From Flavobacterium chungbukense (lineage in GTDB: Bacteria; Bacteroidota; Bacteroidia; Flavobacteriales; Flavobacteriaceae): a stretch of 64,000 nucleotides of DNA. The notes under the pieces are model-generated. The model was not told the DNA's origin and ran no database searches. It was given only the letters and a program-made list of their open reading frames with translations. Every line of letters starts with the position of its first letter. Positions within the stretch are counted from its first letter, which is position 1. The position numbers and the translations under genes are program-made. This document shows, piece after piece, positions 1 through 8,327 of this stretch. Location: assembly GCF_020805785.1 (NCBI RefSeq), contig NZ_JAJGZV010000002.1:372001-436000 (forward strand). Reading direction: 5' to 3'.

Positions 1-72
1 AAAGTCATTTTACCAGAATTTTTAAATTACAAACAGGAAAAAATCCTTCCTCTTATAGAAAAAACACCTTAA
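1..72 (+). CDS. 3' end of an unidentified gene
   Basis: An open frame runs from the first base to a TAA at 70-72 and encodes 23 residues ending in LIEKTP. The mix of hydrophobic and charged residues looks like a real protein C-terminus, but it is too short to name a family. The rest of the gene lies outside the window. Confidence 0.45.
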   Translation, partial: KVILPEFLNYKQEKILPLIEKTP

Positions 73-129
73 AAAGTAATCCAGATACAAAAGGTAAATA
101 GTGTTCTATTTCTAAGCTTTGATTGTCAA

Positions 130-137
130 TAGTTTTG
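130..137 (+). promoter_or_regulatory. Candidate -7 element (TAGTTTTG)
   Basis: TAGTTTTG matches the Bacteroidota -7 consensus TAnnTTTG and lies 33 nt before the ATG at 171. No TTG is present at the usual -33 spacing, so the call rests on the -7 box alone. Confidence 0.4.
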
Positions 138-139
138 TT

Positions 140-159
140 TTAATTAATTAATTAATTAA
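140..159 (+). repeat. Five tandem TTAA units
   Basis: Five exact TTAA units lie between the candidate -7 box and the ATG at 171, roughly at the expected transcription start. A change in copy number would alter leader length. Confidence 0.85.
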
Positions 160-170
160 CAAAAACTATC

Positions 171-671
171 ATGATTTTCTTCAGACACCTTTTTGCAATC
201 ACTTTATTTACTTTAAGTTTCAATGCATTTTCTCAAACGACTTATCCAAAAATCACAGGTTATTTTGGCATTCTTCATCCTATTGCCACTTTTAGCAGTG
301 AACAAACAACCGTAAATTTTAGAGATTATTATGCAGTCGGATTTCCAACTGGTATCAACATTTGGAAAAATCAAAAAATAGGTTTTTCTTTTGAAGTTGT
401 TCCAAATATAAGAGTTCAAGGAAACAGTGATAAAGTGACCAATTTATTATTTCATCCCGGCGTATTAGTGGCTTTAGGCAACGGTTATACCTTTGCAGGA
501 AGAGCCGCTTTTGAAAGCAGCGGCAGATAAGGTTTTACACCTGTAATAAATAAAACTGTACTTAAAAGTGATAATTGCAGTTATTTTGTTGCGGTTCCTT
601 TACCTGTCCGTTTTGGAAATGATCATCCCGCCTCTTTTACAATTGGTTTTCAATTTGGAATTGCTTTCTAA
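171..671 (+). pseudogene. Outer-membrane beta-barrel protein gene with an in-frame stop
   Basis: The first 119 codons encode a signal peptide (residues 1-21, ending FSQ) followed by alternating hydrophobic strands typical of a small outer-membrane barrel. A TAA at 528-530 ends this frame after SSGR. The same frame then stays open for 46 more codons, through VAVPLPVRFGND and FTIGFQFGIAF, and stops at 669-671. The C-terminal FQFGIAF ending is what a barrel's last strand should look like. The gene therefore appears intact except for a single nonsense codon; Tyr (TAT/TAC) or Gln (CAA) is one base away. A sequencing error cannot be excluded. The barrel family is not identified. Confidence 0.7.
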
Positions 672-713
672 AATCTCTTAAAAAATGAGTTAAAAAATTG
701 ATTTGTTTTTAAC

Positions 714-1184
714 TCATTTGATTTCAAAAACTCTTATAAATTTTTGCTCTAATTTTTTCCTTCTTCTTTCTTCTTTCCATCTCGAATAGAAAATACCCAT
801 AAGAAGAAACAAACTTACAATTGTAGTTGCTCTCCTAAGTCCTCTTCCAAAAAAAAGAAAAAATATATTAATGAATATCAGAAAAACTACTGGAGAAAAT
901 CTCGTCCAGATCAATTGAAATTTACTGTTTTCTTCAACGACATAATTTACATTTACCCTGTTATCAATATTCTTATAATTCCCTCTTACAATAAAAATTG
1001 TTGGAGATGTTGCTGAATTTACAGTAAAACGGAAGCTTTTATCATCAAAAACTCCATAAAAAGGTTTGGATTCGCCGAATAGAGGAAATAGTCTAAAGTA
1101 ACTGAAGTTTACTTTCAAAGAACCTATTTCAATATTATGTTGCAATCTTTTGCGAAATTCAGACAAAGAGAGATTTGACTCCAT
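714..1184 (-). CDS. Small membrane protein, unknown function
   Basis: About 156 residues from the ATG at 1184. The frame also extends to a TTG at 1199 that overlaps the TGA of the upstream thioredoxin gene by four bases, so translational coupling is possible. A soluble N-terminal part of about 90 residues is followed by two close hydrophobic segments (FSPVVFLIFINIFFLFFG and TTIVSLFLLMGIFY) separated by a basic turn, then a very basic tail (KEERRRKKLEQK). That fits a membrane-anchored protein. I recognise no family. The neighbour suggests a role in envelope redox or assembly, but this is only context. Confidence 0.65.
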   Translation of the reverse strand: MESNLSLSEFRKRLQHNIEIGSLKVNFSYFRLFPLFGESKPFYGVFDDKSFRFTVNSATSPTIFIVRGNYKNIDNRVNVNYVVEENSKFQLIWTRFSPVVFLIFINIFFLFFGRGLRRATTIVSLFLLMGIFYSRWKEERRRKKLEQKFIRVFEIK

Positions 1185-1195
1185 TTTACTAATTA

Positions 1196-1687
1196 TCAAG
1201 GTGCTAAAACACTTTTAATCTTATCCTCTAGAGCTTTTCCATGAATATTTTTAGCTAGAATAATTCCGTTTTTATCTATTAAAAAATTTAACGGAACAGA
1301 TTGTAATCTATAATCTGCAACAGCTGGTGACTGCCAATATTTTAAATCGCTAACATTTATCCATGGCAATTTTCCTTTTGCAATTGCAGCTGTCCACAAT
1401 GGTTTTTTAGTATCCATAGAAACGCCGTAAATCGATAATTTCTCGGGATAAGTATTATTTAACTTCAGTAATAATGGCTGTTCTTTAATGCAAGGTCCAC
1501 ACCATGAAGCCCAAAAATCAACCAAAACTAAAGATCCTCTTAAAGATGAAAGTGCGATTTTTTCTCCTTTTGTATTTGGAAGATCAATTTCTGGCGCAAT
1601 GTCTCCAACATCAACACCAACAACTTGTGCTTTTGAATTGGTAATTATACAACATAAGAATGCTACAATGAGTAAAGTTTTTTTCAT
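1196..1687 (-). CDS. TlpA-like thiol-disulfide oxidoreductase
   Basis: A 163-residue periplasmic thioredoxin-fold protein. It has a signal peptide of about 20 residues (ends NSKA), an AhpC/TSA-like lead-in (GDIAPEIDLPN), the redox motif WCGPC at residues 62-66 and the cis-proline at about residue 131 (SVPLNFLID). TlpA/ResA proteins reduce disulfides outside the cytoplasm, for example in cytochrome c maturation. The partner here is unknown. The next gene downstream overlaps its stop codon if the TTG start is used, so the two probably form an operon. Family assignment is secure; substrate is not. Confidence 0.88.
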   Translation of the reverse strand: MKKTLLIVAFLCCIITNSKAQVVGVDVGDIAPEIDLPNTKGEKIALSSLRGSLVLVDFWASWCGPCIKEQPLLLKLNNTYPEKLSIYGVSMDTKKPLWTAAIAKGKLPWINVSDLKYWQSPAVADYRLQSVPLNFLIDKNGIILAKNIHGKALEDKIKSVLAP

Positions 1688-1747
1688 AATGGATTAAGTT
1701 TTATTGTTTTGGGGTTATTTTTTTAATCATGTTATTGCCTCAACATT

Positions 1748-1846
1748 TGTCATTTCGACGAAGGAGAAATCACACTCGCTAATCTACAAAGATTTTGATT
1801 CTCTTCATGGACTTTCTAGTGTGATTTCTCCTTCGTCGAAATGACA
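1748..1846. repeat. Perfect 29-bp inverted repeat with 41-bp loop
   Basis: Arms at 1748-1776 and 1818-1846 are exact reverse complements. Each contains the core TTTCGACGAAGGAGAAATC. It lies between the thioredoxin gene and the regulator gene and has no T-tract, so it looks like a dispersed palindromic element, not a simple terminator. Confidence 0.9.
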
Positions 1847-1950
1847 TAAACTGAGAAAAGAATACTTAAGCAAATATAAATTTTCTTTACTAAATTCTTC
1901 ATCATTTTCTCTCCTCCATCATAAAATTTTCCTAAATAAATTTTGCTTAA

Positions 1951-1980
1951 TTGGTATATCGGGAAAAGTCGATATATTTG
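1951..1980 (+). promoter_or_regulatory. Consensus promoter of the ArsR/OYE operon with a dyad in the spacer
   Basis: TTG (1951-1953), a 19-nt spacer and TATATTTG (1973-1980) match the Flavobacterium consensus. A dyad, TATATCG (1955-1961) and CGATATA (1970-1976), sits between and partly over the two boxes. It is a likely operator, probably for the regulator encoded next. Transcription would begin at about the ATG at 1985, suggesting a leaderless message. Confidence 0.65.
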
Positions 1981-1984
1981 CATT

Positions 1985-2287
1985 ATGGAAAAGATAGAAA
2001 TATTTAAAGCCTTGTCAAACAAATCCAGATTGCAAATGCTGGAATGGCTAAAAGAGCCTGAAATCAACTTTCCCGATCAATTGCAGCACGCTGGATTTGA
2101 ACATGGAGTTTGTGTTGGGCAAATTCAAGCTAAAGCTGGTTTGACACAATCTACAGTATCAGAATACCTGTCTATTTTACAACGCGCCGGTTTTATCGAA
2201 GCCAAACGTGTTGGCCAATGGACCTATTATAAACGTAACGAAGGTGCCTTTGAAGCACTCAGTAAATTAATTCAATCTAATTTGTAA
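1985..2287 (+). CDS. ArsR-type winged-helix transcriptional regulator
   Basis: 100 residues from the ATG at 1985. The frame is open upstream to 1943, but that part overlaps the promoter. The fold is a winged helix: helices around FKALSNKSRLQMLEWL, a recognition region GLTQSTVSEYLSILQRAGF, and a wing (AKRVGQWTYYKRNE). There is one cysteine (C43) just before the DNA-reading helices and no CxC metal site of the ArsR/SmtB kind. It lies 7 bp upstream of an Old Yellow Enzyme gene and shares its promoter, so it most likely represses itself and that enzyme. The idea that C43 senses electrophiles is inference. Confidence 0.85.
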   Translation: MEKIEIFKALSNKSRLQMLEWLKEPEINFPDQLQHAGFEHGVCVGQIQAKAGLTQSTVSEYLSILQRAGFIEAKRVGQWTYYKRNEGAFEALSKLIQSNL

Positions 2288-2294
2288 AATTACT

Positions 2295-3401
2295 ATGAGT
2301 ACAAACAACCTGTTTTCTCCATTTAACTTAAAAACGTTAAATCTGAAAAACCGAATCGTAATGGCGCCAATGACGCGCTCTTTCTCTCCAAACGGAGTTC
2401 CAACTGATGAAGTCGCAGCTTATTACCAAAAAAGAGCTGAAGGTCAAGTTGGATTAATATTATCTGAAGGAACTGTAATTGACAGACCTTCATCATCAAA
2501 TGATGCAAATGTTCCTCACTTTCATGGCGATTTAGCTTTAAGCGGATGGAAAAAAGTAATTGACGAAGTTCACGCTGCTGGCGGACAAATGGGACCGCAA
2601 ATCTGGCATATGGGAATTATGGATAATCATCATTCTGGATGGGTTCCGCCAGTTCCTTTTGAAGGTCCGTCTGGATTAAACCGTCCTGATTTTAGAAATG
2701 GTATTGCTATGTCTGAAAAAGATATTGAAGAGACAATCCTTGCGTTTGGTAAAGCTGCAGCTGATGCCAAAAGAGTAGGTTTTGACACTATCGAAATTCA
2801 CGGTGCACATGGCTATTTAATTGACCAATTTTTTAGAGCTGAAACAAACTTACGTGAAGATATTTACGGAGGAAAAACATTGCCAGAGCGCAATCGTTTT
2901 GCTATTGAAGTGGTAAAAGAAATTAGAAAACAAGTTGGAAATGATTTTGCTGTTATCATGCGTTTTTCTCAATTTAAACCTTCTGATTATAATTATAAAT
3001 TAGCTAAAAATCCGCAGGAATTAGAAGCTTGGCTTACGCCTCTTGTTGATGCTGGTGTTGACATTATTCACGCTTCGCAACGTCGTTTCTGGGAACCAGA
3101 ATTTGAAGAATCTGATTTAAACTTTGCAGGATGGGCTAAAAAAGTAACGGGAGCACCGACTATTACGGTTGGTTCTGTTGGACTTTCTGGCGATTTCTTT
3201 GGTGCTTTTGCTGGAGAAAGTTCACAACCAACTTCTTTAGAAGAATTAAACAGACGTTTCGACAGAGGCGATTTTGATTTGGTTGCTGTTGGTAGACCTC
3301 TTTTATCTGATCCTAATTGGGTGGCGAAAATCAAAGCAGGAAAAACAGAAGAATTAAAAGGTTTCAGTAAAGAAGCTTTAGGCCAATTGGTTTTAGAATA
3401 A
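2295..3401 (+). CDS. Old Yellow Enzyme family flavin oxidoreductase (alkene reductase)
   Basis: 368 residues, full length for an FMN-dependent OYE of the NemA/xenobiotic reductase type. The N-terminal FMN-binding strand is LKNRIVMAPMTRS. The substrate-binding pair is H169/H172 in HGAHGYLIDQFF, followed by the usual RAETNLREDIYGG. The C-terminal phosphate-binding region includes TITVGSVG and DLVAVGRPLLSDP. These enzymes use NAD(P)H to reduce activated C=C bonds of enones, quinones or nitro compounds in the cytoplasm. It is co-transcribed with the upstream ArsR-type regulator. The true substrate is unknown; the regulator context suggests detoxification. Confidence 0.93.
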   Translation: MSTNNLFSPFNLKTLNLKNRIVMAPMTRSFSPNGVPTDEVAAYYQKRAEGQVGLILSEGTVIDRPSSSNDANVPHFHGDLALSGWKKVIDEVHAAGGQMGPQIWHMGIMDNHHSGWVPPVPFEGPSGLNRPDFRNGIAMSEKDIEETILAFGKAAADAKRVGFDTIEIHGAHGYLIDQFFRAETNLREDIYGGKTLPERNRFAIEVVKEIRKQVGNDFAVIMRFSQFKPSDYNYKLAKNPQELEAWLTPLVDAGVDIIHASQRRFWEPEFEESDLNFAGWAKKVTGAPTITVGSVGLSGDFFGAFAGESSQPTSLEELNRRFDRGDFDLVAVGRPLLSDPNWVAKIKAGKTEELKGFSKEALGQLVLE

Positions 3402-3480
3402 TTTTTTTTTTAAAGGTTCAAAGAGGCAAAGGTTTAGAGGGACAGAGATTTTTCTTTTGATTGTCTTTATTACTATATTT

Positions 3481-3523
3481 AAAAAAAGTGGTTGTCTCGA
3501 AAAATGAGACAACCACTTTTTTT
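3481..3523. terminator. Bidirectional terminator hairpin
   Basis: An 18-bp stem (3481-3498 with 3506-3523; core GTGGTTGTCTC) around a 7-nt loop, with A-run on the left and T-run on the right. It lies downstream of the OYE gene. Confidence 0.85.
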
Positions 3524-3535
3524 TATCTATTATTT

Positions 3536-3704
3536 TGTTCCATAGGAACATTTCGTTTGTAGAAAAAAATGTTGTTATTGTTTTTACGTTCTGTCGGAAC
3601 GTTTGATTTCGTGTTTCCAATTCTTTCGTATATCAAACGTTCCTATGGAACGCAAATCTTTTGGTAATTATTTTTTTCTACCAACGAAATATGCCTAAGG
3701 AATG
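3536..3704. repeat. REPIN-like element with three GTTCC/GGAAC hairpins
   Basis: This fills most of the 461-bp gap between the OYE and acyltransferase genes. Small hairpins occur at 3536-3550 (TGTTCC-ATA-GGAACA), 3586-3602 (ACGTTC-TGTCG-GAACGT) and 3638-3652 (CGTTCC-TAT-GGAACG). The segment at about 3537-3575 (…TTTCGTTTGTAGAAAAAAAT) recurs in inverted orientation at about 3666-3704 with a few mismatches. Two inverted copies of a small palindromic unit is REPIN architecture. No convincing gene is present in the gap. Confidence 0.7.
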
Positions 3705-3862
3705 ATAGTCTAATGCAAAAATTTCTAAAACAAAATAAAAAAAGGGATAAACAATTAAGCTTAACCCTTTAATGAATATCTATAACTAACAAAATTTAGA
3801 AATTCAATGTTTTTATTTAAGGTTCAGAGGAACAAAGCTTTTACCTTTGAACCTTTGCACCT

Positions 3863-5002
3863 CTAAGAAGAAACTTTTCTCTTTTGGAATTTATTCTGAA
3901 GCCAATTTCTAACGGGTTCATCATACAATTTTAAGCATACAAATGCCATAACAATACTGGCAATTAAAACTCCTATTCCTTCCATATATCCGTCTTTCAT
4001 CGAGACTTTATTATCTACAACCCAAGCTGTAAACCAATAAATTAAAGGATAATGTGTAATGTAAATTGGATATGAAATATCCCCTAAAGCTTTACATATT
4101 TTTAAAGAAAGTTCATTTTTAATTTCTCCTCCGGCACCAATTACCACAATAAGAGGAAAAATTAAAATAATGCAGATCGATTCATACAAACCATTCAGCC
4201 AAAGACTGTTTTCATCGCCAAATCTTGGTAAAGCCAAAACTATGGTAATCAAAATACTGCAAACCCAAAAAGCGTTTTTTACATGAATTAGTTTTCCTAA
4301 ACGACATAACAAAACACCGGCAAAAAATGGAAACAGCAAACGTGTAAAACCAACATTAAGTTGTTCTAAATTTAACGACCAGCCACCAATAACATCTCCT
4401 TTTGGTCCGAAAACAGTATAATTAATTAATAGTCCAGCAAATATCAATACAAAGACTGACATCACTTTATTAGAAAATTTACGAAAGATTAAAGCGTACA
4501 AAATATTGGCAATGTATTCGAAGAAAAGCGACCACGCTGGACCATTTAAAGGGTGCATTTCTCCCCAGCCTCTAATTTCTAAAGAAGGCGGAATTGGCAA
4601 TAAAGTAAAACCTATTACCATTGTTAAAATAACTTTCCAAACTTCCATACCTCCAATCATTGGAAATAGTATGTCTGAGGCTTGAAAATAATAAAAGATA
4701 GCGCCAATGATCATTCCCATAATTACCATGGGCTGCAGGCGAATTAATCTGCGTTTGTAAAACTCCCATTGTGTCATTTTCCCCCAACGATCATCATACG
4801 CATAGGCGACAACAAATCCAGATAAAAGGAAAAAGAAATCAACAGCAAGATATCCGTGATTTATAATTTGTACAAAACGATTTCCGCCCGCGAAAGCTTC
4901 AAAAATATGAAAAGCAACTACTAAAATAGCCGCAACTCCACGAAGTCCATCAAGAATTTCGTAATGTTTTTTTGGTTTAATATCAGATGAAATTGAACTC
5001 AT
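3863..5002 (-). CDS. Acyltransferase family 3 membrane protein
   Basis: 379 residues with about ten hydrophobic segments. The N-terminal signature is LDGLRGVAAILVVAFHIFE, with the catalytic-type His, followed by HGYLAVDFFFLLSGFV, both diagnostic of the OafA/NodX/YrhL family. These inner-membrane proteins move acyl groups, often acetyl, onto surface glycans or exported small molecules. A DUF1349 gene and a GH3 gene lie upstream on the same strand, which hints at a carbohydrate substrate. The acceptor cannot be read from the sequence. Confidence 0.9.
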   Translation of the reverse strand: MSSISSDIKPKKHYEILDGLRGVAAILVVAFHIFEAFAGGNRFVQIINHGYLAVDFFFLLSGFVVAYAYDDRWGKMTQWEFYKRRLIRLQPMVIMGMIIGAIFYYFQASDILFPMIGGMEVWKVILTMVIGFTLLPIPPSLEIRGWGEMHPLNGPAWSLFFEYIANILYALIFRKFSNKVMSVFVLIFAGLLINYTVFGPKGDVIGGWSLNLEQLNVGFTRLLFPFFAGVLLCRLGKLIHVKNAFWVCSILITIVLALPRFGDENSLWLNGLYESICIILIFPLIVVIGAGGEIKNELSLKICKALGDISYPIYITHYPLIYWFTAWVVDNKVSMKDGYMEGIGVLIASIVMAFVCLKLYDEPVRNWLQNKFQKRKVSS

Positions 5003-5039
5003 TTGTTTTTTGGTCTAAGTTAGGTTAGGTTTTAATTGT

Positions 5040-5069
5040 AGATTGCAGATTTTAGATTTTCTGCAATCT
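5040..5069. repeat. 10-bp inverted repeat between two genes
   Basis: AGATTGCAGA (5040-5049) and TCTGCAATCT (5060-5069) are exact reverse complements, in AT-rich spacer downstream of the DUF1349 gene. There is no T-tract, so terminator function is uncertain. Confidence 0.6.
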
Positions 5070-5121
5070 TAAAATTCAAAAATTAAGTTTGGAATTTGTG
5101 ATTTTTAAATTGAAATTTAAT

Positions 5122-5769
5122 CTACTGGTGATTTTTAAGCCATTCCGCCCTTCTTTGGTCTGGTAAGTGTTTCACAGTAAAGTTTTCGAATTTGGCTTCA
5201 AAACCTTTTCCGTCTGGAGAAGCTGCCATTAAACCAACCATAACTGGCGTATTATCTTGTAACGGCGCGTTTCTGGTCATGATGTAATTTTTATCATCAA
5301 AAGAATAGAATATCTCAACGGCATCTAATCTTCTAACGGCTTTAATCCAGATAAAAGGCGGTACTTTATCTAGAGTGGTTACGCTCCAATCGCTTTTATC
5401 GTGTGTTACAACAGTGCTAACATTAAATTTCCCGTCAACAAATTCAACACCTGTTTTGATATAATTTTTTTCATCAATGCGAATCATTAATCCCATTTGA
5501 TCAAAACGAGCGATGTAATTTCCTGTCAGTTTTACTTTAGCTTCAAATTCACCACCGTAATTTGCGTAGTAAAAAGGCGCATCATCAACAGTAAATCCGT
5601 AATGCGAAATTCGCCAGTAATCGCTATTTGCAGTAACATTCATAATTAATGCATTGTTTTTAATTTCCCATTTCTCAGGTTCATTAAACCATTGCATTTT
5701 ATTGAGAGTCTGTGCTGAAAGGTTTTGAAATAAGACAAAACCCATCGTAAATAATAATATTCTTTTCAT
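5122..5769 (-). CDS. Secreted DUF1349 (concanavalin-like) protein
   Basis: 215 residues. The signal peptide is about 19 residues (ends QNLSAQ). The body is a beta-sandwich of the DUF1349 family: MQWFNEPEKWEI near the start, the central FDQMGLMIRIDEKNYIKTGVEF, then SVVTHDKSDWSV and, close to the end, GLMAASPDGKGFEAKFENF. Members are often linked to carbohydrate binding or accompany glycoside hydrolases. No catalytic residues can be assigned. It lies 136 bp downstream of the GH3 gene, with a hairpin in the gap, so it may be co-expressed only in part. Confidence 0.82.
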   Translation of the reverse strand: MKRILLFTMGFVLFQNLSAQTLNKMQWFNEPEKWEIKNNALIMNVTANSDYWRISHYGFTVDDAPFYYANYGGEFEAKVKLTGNYIARFDQMGLMIRIDEKNYIKTGVEFVDGKFNVSTVVTHDKSDWSVTTLDKVPPFIWIKAVRRLDAVEIFYSFDDKNYIMTRNAPLQDNTPVMVGLMAASPDGKGFEAKFENFTVKHLPDQRRAEWLKNHQ

Positions 5770-5846
5770 TTTTTTGATTCTTTTATTTATAAAAAGTAAA
5801 ACTTCTAAAATTTTACTTCTAACATCTAACTTTTAAAGACAAAAGC

Positions 5847-5875
5847 AAAGCTGCAAATTTTACACTTGCAGCTTT
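5847..5875 (-). terminator. Hairpin downstream of the GH3 gene
   Basis: AAAGCTGCAA (5847-5856) pairs with TTGCAGCTTT (5866-5875). On the minus strand it is followed by only a short T-rich stretch, so it may be a weak terminator. Confidence 0.55.
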
Positions 5876-5905
5876 ACAAACCAACCAATTTTAGAAATAA
5901 AAAAC

Positions 5906-8122
5906 TTATTTAAGTGAAAAGTTCACCTTAGATTTTATATCTGTTGAAGAAGCTCCAATAATCGCTTCAAAATCACCAGGTTCAGCAACCCAGTCGTGTT
6001 TTTTATCGTCGAAGAAACTTAAAGCCGTTTTATCAATTGTAAAAGTTACTGTTTTTTCTTCTCCAGCTTTAAGAGCTACTTTTTCAAAACCTTTCAATTC
6101 TTTTATCGGACGAACCAAAGAAGATTTAACATCTGTAATGTACAATTGCACTACTTCTGCCCCTTCTCTGCTTCCCGTATTTTTTACGTTAACTGAGAAT
6201 GTAATTTTATCTCCTGCGTTAATCTGTTTTTTATCGGCTGTTACTTTTCCGTAAGCAAAAGTCGTATAGCTTAAACCGTGGCCGAAAGAAAATAAAGGTT
6301 TGATTTTGTTTTTGTCAACCCAACGGTATCCAACAAAAATTCCTTCGTTATACTTTACTTCATCTCCACCAGGAAATTCTCCTAGAGCGTGAGCTCCGTT
6401 ATCTGCTAATTTTACAGGGAAAGTGAAAGATAATTTTCCAGAAGGATTTACATCTCCAACTAAAACATTTGCTAAAGCATTTCCAGCTTCAGTTCCTAAA
6501 AACCATCCTTGAACAACACCTGGAACTTCTTTAATCCAAGGCATTGCAACTGCATTTCCAGAAATATTTACGAAAACAATATTCTTATTTACTTTTGCTA
6601 ATTCACTGATTAGTTTATCCTGACCATAAGGCAATCCTAATTCTTTACGATCGTGTCCTTCATCATCTTGGTTTTCGCTTTTGTTCAAACCTCCAATAAA
6701 AAGAACAATGTCAGCATCTTTAGCTACTTTTAAAGCTTCCGCAGTTAATTCTGCTTGAGGACGTTTTTCTTCTAAACTTACTTTGGCAATCACACCATTA
6801 TAATTACTTGTCGGATCTCCAACATAACCTCTTGCGTAAACAATTTCAGCTTGATTTCCGATTCTTTTCTTCAATCCTTCAAGTGGTGTAATTTCATATC
6901 TTGCTTTAAGCGAAGAACTTCCACCTCCAACTGTCATCATTTTAATGGCATTTTCTCCAATTACAGCAATCTTTTTTGTTTTAGAGAGGTTGATTGGAAG
7001 GATATTATTATTGTTTTGCAATAAAACAATTCCTTCTTCAGCAATTTTACGACCAGCTAGAGCATGTTCTTCTGTTCCAAAAGAACCAAAAGGACGATTT
7101 CTATCCATTGTAGTCAAGAAAGACAAACGCAGAATACGACGTACTTTCTCGTCTAATTCTTTTGTTCCAATTTCTCCTTTTCTGATCATTTCAGAATATG
7201 GTTTAGCTAAATAATAGTTATCATAAGCATTGCTTGTTCCCCAAGAAAGTCCGTTTGTCCATGAACCAAATTCCATATCCAAACCATTATGGATTGCTTG
7301 TTTAGTGTCATTGACTCCACCCCAATCGGAAACCACAACTCCTTTGAAGCCCCATTCTCCACGAAGAATATCATTTAATAGGTATTCATTGTGGCAGCAT
7401 TGCTGTCCTTTATATTTGTTGTAAGCTCCCATAATCGACCAAACATCTCCTTCTTGAACAGCAGCTTTAAAAGCAGGAAGGTAAATCTCATATAAGGCAC
7501 GATCGTCAACAATTACGTTAACCGAATTACGATTTGTTTCTTGATTGTTTAGTGCGAAGTGTTTTACACAAGCCGCTACTCCATTTGATTGAACTCCTTT
7601 AATATAAGGAACAACCATTTTTGAAGCTAAAAACGGATCTTCTCCCATGTATTCGAAGTTACGACCGTTTAATGGGCTTCTGTAGATATTTACACCAGGA
7701 CCTAATAATACATTTTTGTTACGAAAACGTGCTTCCTCTCCAATTGATTTTCCATATAAAGAAGCCAATTCTTTATTCCATGTTGATGAAAGTGCAGTTA
7801 AAGCTGGAAAAGCAATACAAGAATCGTTTGTCCATCCGGCTTGATCCCATTCGTCCCATTTTACCTCTGTACGAATTCCGTGTGGCCCATCGGTCATCCA
7901 GTTTTCTGGAATTCCAAGACGTTTTACACCTGGAGAACTAAATTTAGACTGCGCATGAATCATGGCAATTTTCTCATCGGTTGTCATTCGTTTAAGCGCA
8001 TCCTCTACACGCTCATTTATTGGCTTTTTATCGTCTAGATAAACTGGAACTTTGTCTTGGGCATTCATCCCAAAAGAACTTAGTAAAAGTAAAACAACAA
8101 TTGTTTTTACGTTTTTTAACAT
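5906..8122 (-). CDS. Glycoside hydrolase family 3 (beta-glucosidase type)
   Basis: 738 residues, with a signal peptide of about 22 residues (ends GMNAQD). The order is the N-terminal GH3 barrel, the alpha/beta sandwich, and a C-terminal fibronectin type III-like domain (about 650-735). Visible motifs are the substrate-binding KHF at 187-189, GRNFEYMGEDP at 153-162, the nucleophile Asp266 in VVVSDWGG, and a candidate acid/base region (QDDEGHDRKELGLP). It should release terminal sugars from oligosaccharides in the periplasm. The sugar is unknown. A SusR-like regulator lies upstream on the same strand, but no SusC/SusD pair is nearby. Confidence 0.94.
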   Translation of the reverse strand: MLKNVKTIVVLLLLSSFGMNAQDKVPVYLDDKKPINERVEDALKRMTTDEKIAMIHAQSKFSSPGVKRLGIPENWMTDGPHGIRTEVKWDEWDQAGWTNDSCIAFPALTALSSTWNKELASLYGKSIGEEARFRNKNVLLGPGVNIYRSPLNGRNFEYMGEDPFLASKMVVPYIKGVQSNGVAACVKHFALNNQETNRNSVNVIVDDRALYEIYLPAFKAAVQEGDVWSIMGAYNKYKGQQCCHNEYLLNDILRGEWGFKGVVVSDWGGVNDTKQAIHNGLDMEFGSWTNGLSWGTSNAYDNYYLAKPYSEMIRKGEIGTKELDEKVRRILRLSFLTTMDRNRPFGSFGTEEHALAGRKIAEEGIVLLQNNNNILPINLSKTKKIAVIGENAIKMMTVGGGSSSLKARYEITPLEGLKKRIGNQAEIVYARGYVGDPTSNYNGVIAKVSLEEKRPQAELTAEALKVAKDADIVLFIGGLNKSENQDDEGHDRKELGLPYGQDKLISELAKVNKNIVFVNISGNAVAMPWIKEVPGVVQGWFLGTEAGNALANVLVGDVNPSGKLSFTFPVKLADNGAHALGEFPGGDEVKYNEGIFVGYRWVDKNKIKPLFSFGHGLSYTTFAYGKVTADKKQINAGDKITFSVNVKNTGSREGAEVVQLYITDVKSSLVRPIKELKGFEKVALKAGEEKTVTFTIDKTALSFFDDKKHDWVAEPGDFEAIIGASSTDIKSKVNFSLK

Positions 8123-8327
8123 AACAGTAATTATTAAAGCATTAGGTTATAATAGGGAAAGTCTTTACGAGAAAAAACTTTTTTATCATATTGTAAAACT
8201 AAAACGTTATCGTACAAGTTAGATTTTTAGATATAAAAAAGTAGTGAATTAAAAAATCAAAAAACTGACTTACAATACTTTAACTTTTTTAAAACATCAA
8301 AAAAAGTAGTAGATTTAAAATAAATAG

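Noticed and set aside
1943..1984. Longer start for the ArsR-type regulator
   Set aside because: The extra 14 codons overlap the promoter boxes; the ATG at 1985 fits the family start.
1816..2067. 83-codon minus-strand frame upstream of the thioredoxin gene
   Set aside because: It overlaps the 29-bp inverted repeat, the promoter and the regulator gene; an antisense shadow.
3393..3620. 75-codon minus-strand frame in the OYE-acyltransferase gap
   Set aside because: It lies across a terminator and palindromic repeats and has low-complexity composition, so it is not a gene.
7621..7941. Opposite-strand 106-codon frame in the GH3 gene
   Set aside because: It is a shadow frame of a well-supported GH3 coding region.
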